Program-made: the position numbers and the translations under genes
Notes under the pieces: generated by a model
Told to the model about the DNA's origin: nothing
Database searches by the model: none
The model's input: only the letters and a program-made list of their open reading frames with translations
In this document: positions 35,087-46,176 of the stretch, one piece after another
How the letters are laid out: each line of letters starts with the position of its first letter
Position numbering within the stretch: the first letter of the stretch is position 1
Assembly: GCA_020744425.1 (NCBI GenBank)
Contig: JAGMUV010000006.1
Location: 434,001 to 498,000 of the forward strand
DNA from: Dactylonectria macrodidyma
Lineage: Eukaryota > Ascomycota > Sordariomycetes > Hypocreales > Nectriaceae
Length of the DNA: 64,000 nt
Direction: 5' to 3'

Positions 35087-36412
35087 TCAGTCTACCTCGA
35101 TAACAACCTTCAAGGCACCATGCTCGGACGCCTTCCCGAAGGTCTCGTACGCTTTCTCCATCTCGCTGAACTTGAAACCTAGATAAAAAGAAAAATAGTT
35201 AGCGGTTTTCCCACAATCCATGGTCTCTTACGAAGTATGGGGAGCGTACGATGGGTGATCATTTGGCTGGGTTGCAGCTTGCCTGCCTCCACCATCTTCA
35301 GTAGCATGGGTGTCGAAACTGCATCAACAAGTCTCGTGGTGATAGCTATAACGGGTTCTGATTAGCAAAAGAACATCGAATGGTAAGTGAAGTTGAGACT
35401 CACAGATATTTTTATCCCAGAGGTTTTCCAAGTGCAAATCTACCTTTGTTCCATGGACCCCGACGTTGGCCAACACGCCTCCCGGTGCGAGCAGCTCTTG
35501 GCATAAACTAAATGTTGCGGGAATACCCACTGCCTCGATCACAGAGTCGCAACCCTTACCATCCGTCAAAGCCTTCACCTTTGCAATTGGATCTTCCTTG
35601 GTGCTGTCAATTGTTTCGCTGGCCCCGAGTTCCTTTGCAACCTCCAGCCTTCTGGCGTCGGTGTCAATAGCAATGATCTTGGCTGGGGAATACATCTGGG
35701 CGGTGACGATTGATGCCAAACCAACTGGCCCAGACCCGACGACGACCACAGTGCCACCGGGTTGAACCTTGCCATTGAGTACGCCGCATTCGAGTCCTGT
35801 TGGGAAAATGTCGCTCAGCATGACCAAAGCGGACTCGTCAGCGCCTTTCGGAATTGGGTAGAGGCTCGAGTCGGCATGTGGGATGCGAACGAACTCAGCC
35901 TGAGTGCCATCGATGGTGTTGCCCAGGATCCAGCCACCAGAGGTGCAGTGGCTTTGCATGCCTCTGCGGCAGTACTCGCAAGTCGCGCAGCTTGAAATGC
36001 ACGAGATGAGAACGCGGTCGCCTTCTTTGAAGCGAATGACTGAAGACCCTACCGACTGCACTATACCGACGCCCTCATGGCCCAAGATACGCCCGGGTTC
36101 GCACGTCGCCACATCCCCCTTCTTGATGTGCAGGTCAGTACCACAGATTGTTGTCTTGGTGATCTTGACAATGACGTCAGTAGGAGAGGAAATGGCAGGG
36201 ACGGGGCGGTCTTGGAGGGAGACGGAGTTGACAGCGTTGTAGACGAGAGCCTTCATTGAAGATAAGTAGCGGCGGGTGAATTGGTGTGTGAAGCTGTTGT
36301 TGTTCAGAGATGCACTGAATCGAGTAGCACGAGCAGTACAACTAAGTGCTGGCATGGACGAGCGCGCAGCTCGGGTGAGTAGCGCTCTCGCAGTTCTTGA
36401 AGTAGCAGCCAT
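35087..36412 (-). CDS. Zinc-containing alcohol dehydrogenase, probably mitochondrial
   Basis: Exons 36412-35404, 35345-35250 and 35178-35087 encode 398 residues. The first 52 residues are Arg/Ser/Ala-rich with no acidic residues and end at TRRYLSSMKAL, a strong mitochondrial presequence. The mature part is a medium-chain dehydrogenase: CGTDLHI with a zinc-ligand Cys, GHEGVGIV with the zinc-site His/Glu, four structural-zinc cysteines in CATCEYCRRGMQSHC, and GSGPVGLASI for NAD binding. It should oxidise an alcohol or polyol, or reduce an aldehyde, with NAD(P) in the mitochondrial matrix. The preferred substrate cannot be deduced; the fold is shared with threonine and sorbitol dehydrogenases. 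An internal ATG at MKALVYN could give a cytosolic form. Confidence 0.9.
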
Positions 36413-36798
36413 GGTGGCGAATAATTGATGCAATAGAGTTTTCTAGGCTCAAAGTGAAAGACTGAGAGCAATTGAAGCGGAGCAAAACAACCTGATCTTC
36501 GGGAGGTTGAACTGGCTAAAGAAGGCAACCGCATGCCCGAATGCTCCGGCGGGGTTACGAGTCACGGCCAACCATGATCTGACATGCCGAGGCGCCAATG
36601 CGACGCTGGGATGCTTTTCCACGGCACATGAGGTGACAATGGCGAGACTCCAATCGGAATTATGGAGAGCAGATCAAGTGCCGATTGCCGAGCATAGAAG
36701 CCAGCAAATCTTTGTGGATCATCGGGGACTGTCCTGTCTTCTCTTGTTCAAAGAGAGCATGCCCTTTCCCACTGTTAGTAGACGAATGATGGGAAGGC
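36413..36798. other. Intergenic region, no gene seen
   Basis: Promoter of the alcohol dehydrogenase and 3' flank of the VIT/vWA gene, both on the minus strand. A 102-codon plus-strand frame is a chance frame without family resemblance. Confidence 0.55.
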
Positions 36799-39700
36799 TT
36801 AGTGAATTACCTTGACACTCCCTTTGAGAAGTCTCCATCGATTCTTAGACGCAGTCTCCTGTTGTTCCAACTGTGGCGCAATTTCTTTCTCGGATATGGG
36901 CGCCTTCTCAGACTTAGAACCAGTTTTTAAAGCAAGTTCAACGGGCTCCGGTTCCTTCACCCTCGAGCCCGCCGACTTGACGCTTCGTCTGATCTCTTTT
37001 TGATCCAACTGCGGCACAATACCTTCATCGGAGATTGGTGCCTTCTCGAGCTCAGTGACAGCGGTTTCTGACGCAGAATCCACTTGCTTCAGCTCCCGCA
37101 TCACCGAGCCCATCGACTTGACGCTTTTCCTAGCCTCCTGCTGTAATTCCTCCAAGACCGGGCCTAGATCGCACCTTGTGATATACTCCACTGCTTTTCG
37201 AACTATCAACACCCATAGATCCCGACAACTCTGAAACTGCTCCTCGAGAAGGGCGACTATTGCTATCGCCAGAACGGAATCAAAGTCATTGAGCTTGCCC
37301 CTTAGACTAATCACGAGCAAGAGGAACGGAAGACCAAATGTGGCCTTAATGCTTTCATCCTCTGAGAAGGAGAAACGTCCATCGTAAGTCTGCTTCAGGA
37401 GCAGTCGACCAATGAACTTTTCTGCCGCTACTTCATCCGGGGTTTTGCCTGATTGGTTGACCTTGCGCATAAGGGATGTTGATGCTGGTGGGTTGAAGAT
37501 GGGGGCCGAGGTGTAGCGTTCGGAGGCGAACTCAGTCAAGTGAGGGGGCTCCTCGTGCCAGTATGATGAGATATCAGGCCCCAAAGTAGGTATATAGTTG
37601 TTTTGTTGGCTGGAGCTTGGCACACAGGTTTGCCCATTTGAGACTAGACTTCTACAGGGCACAGGTCCAGATGTCAAGCTGTCATCAGGATCGTCATTTG
37701 AGTTGTCGTCAGTTGCCGACTGGGCCATTGAGGGAAATGTGGCACCAATCTGCATGCGGCGCAATCGACCACGGCATACTGAATCTGTATCAGCGCCGAC
37801 CATAAGGGGTGCCTGACGATTGAAGGCAGGGTTCGAGGACGACGGTATGACTGGGACAGGTATGTAGGTGAACCGTCGGAGCCTAGAACCAGACATAGTA
37901 GAGGACGCATTAGCTCGTTCTGGTGTGAAACCTCTTCCTCCTCTGGAAGATCCGAAGCCATTATATCCACGCTTGGAGGGGGGCTGATGTGCATCAGATG
38001 ACATCGTTATGGCCTTTTCAGCAGGAAAACTGCGAGGTGCCATATTTATTATCATTTCAGCCTCCTCAACTTCACTTTCTTGGGATCCCCTTTCGTAACG
38101 AAGGTGACGAATGTTACTAGAACGCTCTCTAAAGCCCTGTAAGAATTGGAGATTTGAGACTCGACTTCTCCAGGACACACGTCCAGCTGTCGAGCTGGCT
38201 TCAGCATTTAGCTCTCCGCGACGGCCCTGGCTTGAATCGAAACTCCCAACGTGCGACGTGCCTCGATTGAGCGATTGCCTTGGTGGCTGATGCGATTCGT
38301 CGAGACTCGGTGTTTGACTTTGTGCCGTGTATTGCTGCTCGTCATGGGTGCATTGCTCATCCATCCCAGAACCTCTCACGTTATCGTTCAGACGAAATGG
38401 GGGTATCGCGAAATACTCAGTGGAGCTCATCCTCCTCGCGGAGATATCAGCTTCGCCATCTGAGTTTTCGCCGGTTACAGACGGTCCAGCTGAGCATGTT
38501 CCAATGCTTAACTCGGAGCTGTCGCTCTTGGTGTCACTCTGCCCTATATAACCTCTTGAGCGGAGCAACCCTGACGCTAAATGAGCAGCTGCTTGACCTC
38601 CACGAGGTAGCAATAGAGTATCACCGAGATCATCAGCAGCCACGGTGATATTTATTTCCATCTCCATCGCTTCGTCTGGCACCGTCGTCTCTTCCTCCAC
38701 TGCGTATACACTAGTCCACTTAGACACAAGCGACCACTTGCAACCCAACCTGATGGCTTCTGCTTTGATCATGGAATCATAAGTATAGGCGTTTTGGTCT
38801 TTGTGGAGCCAGCTTTCTCCTCGTTCTATATCACCCAGCAGTGCACGAGCTGCTAGCTTATGGAGTAAAGTGTCTGGCTGACGCAAACGCTTGGGTGACA
38901 GAGTTTTGGTAATTGTATCGCCATTGGGCTCCTCGGCCTGGAGAATGACGTGCTTCAACGCAGGACTCTGCTTTCCACTGTCAAACAGTAGAAATATCCG
39001 GTTTCGGAGAAATGGGCTGATTGTTGATATGTCATTTGGGGACTGCTTGAACTCGGGACAAGTGCGTTGCTTGTCCTCCTTCTGCCACTCTAACTTCATG
39101 CTCAACGAGCCGATATGGCCAGTTATCGCGGCTTTGAGGACTGCGACGACTCGATCCTCCCAACCACCACCGCTGACGGAAGTGATTACTTCTGCATAGC
39201 CACCGCCGGCTTTGGCAATACCTTCAACCAATTCGTGAGAAACTGCTCGGCCGATCCCGAGAGAAAAGAATCGGATTAAGCCCTTGCTCGTTTCCCACTT
39301 GCTTCTGACAAAATCAACTGTTTTTTCGGGGTACCAGACTTCGCCGTCTGTCAGAACAATGATGTCCATGGCACCGAGACTTTTGCTGCTGTTGCAGATT
39401 GCCTCAAGGGCGGAGAGAATCTCCGTTCCGCCCATGTCCGATGCAAACTCCTTACGGACATAAGCCATCGCCTTTTCTCGAGAAGATTTGTTCAGAGGCT
39501 TTGACTTTGACCACAGAGCTGTGTAATCACTTCCAAAGCGCCATATGTTGAAGGGTCGATTCATGGGGATACCGTTAATGAAGAACATCATGGCTGACTT
39601 GAGGCTTTCGATTTTGTCCCTCATTGAACCTGAGCAGTCTGCAAGAAAGATTATCTCGCCCTTATTACTGGATTTTGCAGCAGCTGTCATGAGCTCTGGT

Positions 39701-40725
39701 GGAATGGTCAACATCAACGCCTGGTGGTTCTCTAATGTCGGATGCGTCTCAAGGCATGCCTGTGGAGCGTCTGAATCATCTGATAAAGCCGTATCGATAG
39801 TAATCACAATATCCTTATCGAGGCTCGTTGGTCGACCTTTGAGCTCAACCGTGGCAGCTTTCGAATTCACAACGTTGTTGTCGTTGCTTGCAATGAAGTC
39901 GTCCCATGTCTGGCAGGGTGTTGCACCTGTACTTCTATTGTATTCAATGGCGTGTGTTTCGCTTTTCACCGTGATGAGATCTTCAACCGTGAGAATATCG
40001 ATACTGAGGCTGAGCAGATGGCTGTCTCGAGTTGGCATCCGCACCCCAGGCGGCACATCGCCGTATCGGGGGGCGATGAACGTTGGCAACGTCAGAGTGA
40101 AAACCTGGTGATCGGCCACGACCCGTTGTTTGAGAAAGCACACGAAACATAGTTCGGCTTGCATCTTCGTGCGTGAAGGGATGTTTGCCAAGGTAATGGT
40201 GAAGATCTCGGGCGTTTGCTGCTCCATCAAGCCACCGGCACGGCCTTGACGTCGCGCCTCGTTGAAATCATGCCGGACATCTTCTTTCGCCTTGACTTCC
40301 CCATGAATGATTTTATTGGGGCCTATGCGGCAGTTGAACCCCGTCACGGTGACATCAACCGGCAATGGAAACTGATAGATGCCCTGTTTGATTTCGTGGG
40401 ACTCGTTTTTGAAGAGCTGGGTCACGATGAACTTTGCTGTGTCGTGGATAATTTGCACCTTGACTGATGTTGATTGAGGGGGGAGAAATCCCTCTTCGCG
40501 TAGTTGTTGGTCGTGATTTCCCACCTTCGGGGCACCTCTTCCACCTTCGGGCGAGAGTTGAGATGAATTGACATGGCCATGAGGAATTCGGGGCGGCAGA
40601 ACGTCAGGTTTCTGTCCCTCGTTTTCCGGGAGCTTGTAATGGGCGTTAATGTGCCATGCGTTCACGTCGGGGGGGAGCGGCTCGCAAGGATCATAGCGGA
40701 TGCCGGGAAATATAGGAAACGGCAT
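36799..40725 (-). CDS. Large VIT and von Willebrand factor A domain protein
   Basis: Single exon, 1308 residues from the first in-frame ATG (40725); the frame is open ten codons further up to a GTG but meets a stop before any other ATG. Order: a VIT domain at about residues 85-200 (STSVKVQII to PSRTKMQAELCF), then a vWA domain at about 350-520 with a complete MIDAS metal site (DCSGSM, GGTEI, LTDGE). A long Ser/Arg-rich, probably disordered region follows at about 650-1050. A helical C-terminal module comes at about 1075-1185 (GKTPDEVAAEKFIGRLLL...), like PARP4/fungal VIT-vWA proteins. A tandem duplication of about 45 residues makes up the tail. Intracellular scaffold or complex role is likely; no enzyme activity is seen. 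Confidence 0.88.
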   Translation of the reverse strand: MPFPIFPGIRYDPCEPLPPDVNAWHINAHYKLPENEGQKPDVLPPRIPHGHVNSSQLSPEGGRGAPKVGNHDQQLREEGFLPPQSTSVKVQIIHDTAKFIVTQLFKNESHEIKQGIYQFPLPVDVTVTGFNCRIGPNKIIHGEVKAKEDVRHDFNEARRQGRAGGLMEQQTPEIFTITLANIPSRTKMQAELCFVCFLKQRVVADHQVFTLTLPTFIAPRYGDVPPGVRMPTRDSHLLSLSIDILTVEDLITVKSETHAIEYNRSTGATPCQTWDDFIASNDNNVVNSKAATVELKGRPTSLDKDIVITIDTALSDDSDAPQACLETHPTLENHQALMLTIPPELMTAAAKSSNKGEIIFLADCSGSMRDKIESLKSAMMFFINGIPMNRPFNIWRFGSDYTALWSKSKPLNKSSREKAMAYVRKEFASDMGGTEILSALEAICNSSKSLGAMDIIVLTDGEVWYPEKTVDFVRSKWETSKGLIRFFSLGIGRAVSHELVEGIAKAGGGYAEVITSVSGGGWEDRVVAVLKAAITGHIGSLSMKLEWQKEDKQRTCPEFKQSPNDISTISPFLRNRIFLLFDSGKQSPALKHVILQAEEPNGDTITKTLSPKRLRQPDTLLHKLAARALLGDIERGESWLHKDQNAYTYDSMIKAEAIRLGCKWSLVSKWTSVYAVEEETTVPDEAMEMEINITVAADDLGDTLLLPRGGQAAAHLASGLLRSRGYIGQSDTKSDSSELSIGTCSAGPSVTGENSDGEADISARRMSSTEYFAIPPFRLNDNVRGSGMDEQCTHDEQQYTAQSQTPSLDESHQPPRQSLNRGTSHVGSFDSSQGRRGELNAEASSTAGRVSWRSRVSNLQFLQGFRERSSNIRHLRYERGSQESEVEEAEMIINMAPRSFPAEKAITMSSDAHQPPSKRGYNGFGSSRGGRGFTPERANASSTMSGSRLRRFTYIPVPVIPSSSNPAFNRQAPLMVGADTDSVCRGRLRRMQIGATFPSMAQSATDDNSNDDPDDSLTSGPVPCRSLVSNGQTCVPSSSQQNNYIPTLGPDISSYWHEEPPHLTEFASERYTSAPIFNPPASTSLMRKVNQSGKTPDEVAAEKFIGRLLLKQTYDGRFSFSEDESIKATFGLPFLLLVISLRGKLNDFDSVLAIAIVALLEEQFQSCRDLWVLIVRKAVEYITRCDLGPVLEELQQEARKSVKSMGSVMRELKQVDSASETAVTELEKAPISDEGIVPQLDQKEIRRSVKSAGSRVKEPEPVELALKTGSKSEKAPISEKEIAPQLEQQETASKNRWRLLKGSVKVIH
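36850..37135 (-). repeat. Tandem 45-residue repeat in the VIT/vWA protein tail
   Basis: Two adjacent copies read R-K/R-SVKS-M/A-GS at the start and EKAPIS-D/E-(E/K)-x-I-x-PQL-D/E-Q at the end. Copy 1 spans about 37135-36990 and copy 2 about 36990-36850. The copies have diverged in the middle but keep equal length, so this is an old in-frame duplication. Confidence 0.7.
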
Positions 40726-41187
40726 TGGATAGACGTCGTGACCGAGGAAGATCACCTCACAATGATTGTTTGTGGCCAGCTACTGTAATCTCAAGCTTTT
40801 ATGATACAGGGCAAGATGGCGGCGATGTGATGAATGAGAAAGAAAGAAGGGGAGGGATAAAAGTCGCTCCCGATGGGAATCAGCACTGATTTTTGAAATC
40901 AGGCTGAGACACGCCTGCGTCATGACATGACATCGCTTCTGCAGCTGAGATGACTAGGCATGGACTCACCAATTAGAATCCCTCAGACATGGCTGTTGCC
41001 TATGTTCTGCACATTCGAATCCTAGAAAGTATACCTAGACCCTCTGCAGCTGGTGGCGGTGGCAGTGTGCTGTAACCCAGCCCTGTGTAACAAAACTTGA
41101 CCCGTCACTCAACCCCTCCTCCATCAGCATTGAATCACCACCATCACCACCTTCATTGGTCTATCGTCTCAATCTGCAAACGTCAAG
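40726..41187. promoter_or_regulatory. Short divergent promoter of the VIT/vWA and STAND-like genes
   Basis: Only 462 bases separate the start codons of the two divergent genes, so their promoters overlap or share elements. A CAT/CAC-rich stretch precedes the plus-strand ATG. No other gene. Confidence 0.6.
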
Positions 41188-43658
41188 ATGACATCTCCAG
41201 TGTCCATCGGCGACGCCTATCTCATGGCCAAGTTGGCCTTCAAGATAGGCCAGGCATTCACCAAGGGCAGGAAATCCGCTCCGGCTGAGCTTGGCGAGGT
41301 GGAAAGCCAGCTATACTCTCTCAGCGCAGCGTTAAATGCCCTCACGACTACTCGAGAGTCGAGTCAGGGCCCACCTTTACTCGTTGATCCATCTCGACTT
41401 CCCACAAATGCCCCGCCGCATTACAAAGACAACCAAGACATTATCCTTGGCATGCTTGGGAGCTGCCAGGACACGTTGGCTCATCTTCAATCCATTGTAG
41501 ACGAATATGGAGTCATCGGGACCTCAACTGACCCAGAACAGGCGCGACTAAAGCGCTGGAGCCGAAGACTAATAGCTAACTGGAAGAAGATTGAGTGGAC
41601 GACCAAAGGCGGTGATCTAGCTATGCTCAAGAGCGACTTGACTATCCAGACCAACAGCTTGAATCTCATTCTCGGTGTTGTTGTCACGTAAAGATCCTCT
41701 ACATTTGATCTATCGCGGCAATTTTGACAATTATCAGGACCCAAACCGACCGCTTGCAGAACGACGTTGATAGGGTGTCGGTGATGTTGACTGAGATACA
41801 CGAGTTGTTTGTGGATAACTTGAAGAACACGACAACATCACTCCCTGCCCTCGCCACCTCTGCGCCCAACGAAGCTATAGTAGCTCCATCGAGTAGCCTC
41901 TTCTTTCAATTGTTTACGCAATCAGGACGGAATGAGACGCTGATATGTGCCCAAGCTTCTCTCAACCAAAAGCTCTCGGGCGCGTACTACAGCAGGTCGC
42001 TAGAAAGCAGCCAGCTATTTAGCTGCCGCTGTCCTGACTCCAGCCTTGACTCAGCAAACCATCGATCATCAGTAGAGGCATATGAGCGTAAGTGTTTTTT
42101 ATCTCTAAGATGGGATTACGAAACTGAGGATCAGCTGCAGTGTCACCGCTCAGCTTCGCTGCTCGTATCGCCGGCAACAAGCGATCGTGGCTGCTATATA
42201 AAATCGCAAATCGAGTCACGAATCGAATCACCACCCTAGTCACGAAGGGCGTGTCATCAGAGGGTCAGCATCTCTGTGAAATGACCCCCTACCGCTAGTT
42301 AACTAACTATTATGCCCACCAGCTATGCACGATTTTGAGGAGTTGCTTGTCCACAGTCTTAGTGTCATGCAGACAAGACAAATGCTCATTCAAAACACGA
42401 GTTCGATGCTCGCATATGCATCAGAACTCGAGGCCATTTCCCCAAAGGCAAACATCTTGGACATTATCAGGTGAGTTCCCTCGACTTCCACTATCCCATC
42501 AAAGCCGCTGATTGCATCATATCACTCTAGTAATGCAGCTATGGGACACCAATCCATCCTCACTGTCAAATTCATCTCTAAAAACGGATACCTGCTTCGC
42601 GAGTCCATCAAATACGTCCAGATGCTTCATTACAAGTCAATCAACCTAGAGCGCATACTGGACGATGCGATACTACCACGAAGCGCCTTTGAGGAGGGTA
42701 AAACCGCCGACATACTGATTGCTTATGGGGGCAATAACAACAGCGACGCGGCAGAGGACATTGTTCGCACAATACTTCGTTGTGAGTTGTTTTCGTCTTT
42801 GGGAAGTCCGAACAGCTGCTAAAGGAACCAAGTGAGATGGAATTCGGAAGTGACCTATCAATCGGAGGGAGAGGCTGTCAGTGTGAAAGCGATTGACTGC
42901 ACATCGTTCGATGCTAACGAAAACCCGCGAAATACCATCTCTGCTACGGTTGAATTCCAACACGCATCTTCAGAAGGCACTATAGACCCTACTCGATATG
43001 ACTACTCACACTGACAACTCGGGTAATAGCCGCCTACCAGTTCTACACGGAGATGGAGGCGATTCGAATGGACCTCTTTGTAATTCATCTCCAGTATCCG
43101 CGAGACGAAGAAAAGACGGTCCTCAAACTGTCAGTGCCTCACGCCGGTCAACTGAACTCTTACTAATCATGAGCTTATCAGGCAAGCCCAAAGTGTGCAT
43201 ACTGAACGAATGCACATCTGCGACGCCGACATAACTATCCTCCAGAACACCACGACTCTTCGGTTTCGACTCGTCATCCAAAGTAGAAACGGATATTCTA
43301 TCATAAGTCAAGAGTGTATAGTTTATCTATAGCCCCTAAGGGCCTCGTATCAAGCTAAATCTCAGTAGTGAAAGAAGACTTTTTCGATAAGGTAACCGAT
43401 CAGGGCCATCCTGACTACAACACACTATCGTATGAGGTGTACATGGACGAGAGTGGCAAAAGGCGAGTCCAGAAGTGTCCCAATGGGTTCCACCATCTGG
43501 TCTTTACCGACAGCAAGAGTGAGTTGCCCTTCAGATGATGTGAATTTGAGAAGACCGAGCTCTAATACGAAGTGTGAATCTCAGTTGATAAGGTGTTTGC
43601 CCTCGGTCTTCGTGCTGTGGGCGGGTCTCCTCAGCTACGCATATCGGAGGCGTCATAG
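41188..43658 (+). CDS. Protein with fungal STAND-like N-terminal domain
   Basis: Nine exons: 41188-41687, 41738-42087, 42323-42470, 42531-42781, 42833-42880, 43030-43129, 43182-43315, 43366-43518, 43585-43658; 585 residues in a closed frame. The N-terminus (PVSIGDAYLMAKLAFKIGQAFTKGRKSAPAE, shown in part) and the helix-rich following 150 residues match the fungal N-terminal domain found on NLR/STAND-like proteins and on many stand-alone proteins. No NTPase or repeat domain is present here. The middle part is helical; the C-terminal part (YEVYMDESGKRRVQKCPNG) looks like a beta-rich module. The role is unknown; such domains are thought to signal in heterokaryon incompatibility-type responses. 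Introns 2 (235 nt) and 5 (149 nt) are long for this window, and exons 5-7 are the least certain part of the model. Confidence 0.65.
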
Positions 43659-44299
43659 CGTATGTAAGGGGTCGTGTCGGGCGAGGCAGCATGTTTAGGT
43701 CTCAGTAGATTCAACTATGGCCATCATGATGGCAAGCGTTGGTTTTATCTTCAGTTATTTTTTTATTTTATTTTTGTAAGCTTGGAGTGGCCTGTAGCAG
43801 ATGGGCTTCATAATTAGCATGACAACTTGGACAAAATGTATACTAGGGGCCAGTCATTTTTAAATGTCGTATCAATTGCACATTCTTCATCGTCTCTGCT
43901 CGTAGATGCCCTCACTCAACCCCTCTAATTCTAGGCAAAGATACTTAGCACATATGGTAGATGTGTGTTTAAATATCTCGACACAAAGAGCAGATTTTCC
44001 CGCCACTTCCCCCCAAGACTTGTAGATGAAACCCTCCACAGCCTCAATCTAAACCTCCAGTAAGCAGCCACTAACAGCAATGGAAGTGTCAGTTTTATCC
44101 GACCAACGCCACATATTTGACTCATCTACCCCCAAGACGCCATCTGTGCATTTGCGGCATGTCCATTTGATCATTGATTCTTTCACATTTTGACATCCGC
44201 AAAATCATCACAAGCCCAATACGCCAATTTACCACCTCTCTGCGTTACTTCAAGCGCCTTTACCATCCGCTCTTCATAGCAGCGTACCATTATTCGATC
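43659..44299. other. Intergenic region, no gene seen
   Basis: AT-rich (for example the TTATTTTTTTATTTTATTTTT run near 43755-43775). 3' flank of the STAND-like gene and promoter of the small membrane protein gene. Confidence 0.55.
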
Positions 44300-44755
44300 A
44301 TGGCACCTCTCAACATCCCGCTTGTATATCGCGCCCTCTTTCTCTACTACGAGCCCTTCGTGACTTTTGTAAACTCTGGAATTGTTCATTTCTCTCCTGC
44401 ACAATTTCTTAACACCGTGCCCTCCACTGCCAAATACGCGCCGGATAACAAAGTCATTTACGATCAGCTGGCCGCAACATATTTCCTCATCGCTTTCAAC
44501 AACGCCGTCGTTTTGCGCGTCACCGATGACATCCATGTATGGAGAGCTATGCGGATCGGCATCCTCATATGCGATGTGCTTCATCCTTATGGGAGTCAGA
44601 TCGCTCTTGGGAGCTCGATTTTCTGGGACCCTCGAAGCTGGAGGCGTGAAGATTTGGTGAATATGTGCAGTCTTTGCGGACCAGCGACGATCCGTTTCGC
44701 CTTTCTGGCAGGATTCTGGCATCAATTATATGAAAATAGTAAAAAGCACGATTGA
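44300..44755 (+). CDS. Small membrane protein of the DUF7704 type
   Basis: Single exon, 151 residues from the ATG at 44300; the longer open frame upstream has no ATG. The start MAPLNIPLVYRALFLYYEPF, with hydrophobic segments near residues 10-30, 60-80, 90-110 and 125-145, resembles the short four-helix fungal membrane proteins grouped as DUF7704. Conserved-looking points are YEPF in the first helix, an acidic-tyrosine stretch before helix 2 (DQLAATYFL), and an interhelix tryptophan-aspartate motif (FWDPRSW). Function is unknown for the family. The family name is from memory of similar fungal proteins. Confidence 0.65.
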   Translation: MAPLNIPLVYRALFLYYEPFVTFVNSGIVHFSPAQFLNTVPSTAKYAPDNKVIYDQLAATYFLIAFNNAVVLRVTDDIHVWRAMRIGILICDVLHPYGSQIALGSSIFWDPRSWRREDLVNMCSLCGPATIRFAFLAGFWHQLYENSKKHD

Positions 44756-46176
44756 GGACATAGTGGCCTACAAATTCTTGTCATCAAAGACTTGGGAAAT
44801 TTCCTAATTTGAACAGACGAAACATTCGCTGACTGAGGTCCCCTGACCTGTACTTGGCAGATTCGGGATTAGCCATTCATCCCAGAATATGAAAATCCGA
44901 GTCAATGTCGAATAGATTGAATGAGACTTTTCTTCCCGGTGATATGTTCCAGGCTCACAGACTGTCGCTGTTTCTTGCACCAAGCCCTACCATGGCTGCA
45001 GCGACCGAGTCGGTTCCAGACCAGGCCTAGAATTTGCAAGCCTGCAGGGTACCAGCCTACCAGGAACCTCATTCTCAGCAGAAAATCTGCCATCTTCCCT
45101 ACTTGTACTACACTACTTCAAATTTCTTTGGCCAGTCTTGTCACACATGGATACAGCCTACGTTGTCGATGACGCTAGTGTCATGGGATGGCCACCATCT
45201 TTACTACGTGCTGGGCTGATCACACATCAGCAGCCTATCACGCCATTTGAGGGCCCATCTCGACGCCGTGAACTGCCCAAAGGTATTTCGTGACCGAATT
45301 TGAGAGGATTTCCCTACTTGTCGCCTGTCCCTTACTCTTTCCAGATGAATATCTTGTGACACTTTACAAGTTCTACCAGACCCTCAACCAGACCCCATTT
45401 CGTCCTAGGCTCGCTGCCCAGTGCTTTTGAGCTTGTGAGCTTAGGTATAAGCTTATTCGATCGGTAGAGATCGTATAAGGCCCAGTAATTAGGCTACATG
45501 CTAATTTCAGGTGCTGGTTGTAAACACCTTCCCCTTTAAGCAACAACCGGGGGCGTGATCGACGCACGCAAGCTATTCGCGACAACAGGGGTCGATGTCG
45601 ACATCGCCTCACCACACCTCATTGCTCCAAACGCGCTTCTGCCAAGACATATTGTACCGACTCTAATGTCTTGGTCCTAAGAATTAGGCAGGCCGAGAGT
45701 CAGCACATGGGTAGCCCGGTCGGGACTGAACCGAACGAACAAAAGTACTCTCGACGTTACATGCTCGGTTACATCGCCCGAATGCCGATTAACTTGAAGA
45801 GCAAATCCAAGCCCACCAAAATAGATTTCCCCTTCCAGAGCTGAGTTCCTGCCGCTTTAGTCTGGGTTGTCGCTGAGCGAGAGGGATGACTCTGGAACTT
45901 GAGCTAGGGTGGGCTGTGCGAGGGCCTGCAGTGTAGGGGATATACTTGAGCGGCTCAACATTAAAGGGATTGAAACTATCTGGCCGCCAAATAGGGGGGA
46001 TTTTCTCTCTTTTCCTCGGCTACTCTTGATTTCGTTGTAGTCTCCATGATCGATTTCAATTCCGGTGTATTGTCACCTAGGATGGCTAAAAGACATCCGA
46101 TGACCATCTCTTCAATCGAGGAATTGCCGGTTGTATTTGAACCTGTAATCTAGGCGCTGACTAGAATTGGCGCCGC
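44756..46176. other. Intergenic region, no gene seen
   Basis: About 1.4 kb. The part around 45420-45530 is rich in TAAGCTTA/TTATAC-like steps and could be a decayed repeat, but no family, terminal repeat or coding remnant can be named. A minus-strand frame at 45373-45615 is not supported by composition or family. Confidence 0.5.

Noticed and set aside
40726..40755. Longer start (GTG) for the VIT-vWA protein
   Set aside because: Non-ATG start is not expected here, and an in-frame stop lies upstream; the ATG at 40725 is the better choice.
45373..45615. 80-codon minus-strand frame in the 45 kb gap
   Set aside because: No recognised domain, Arg-rich start from a GTG-type codon, AT-rich surroundings; probably a chance frame in a decayed repeat.
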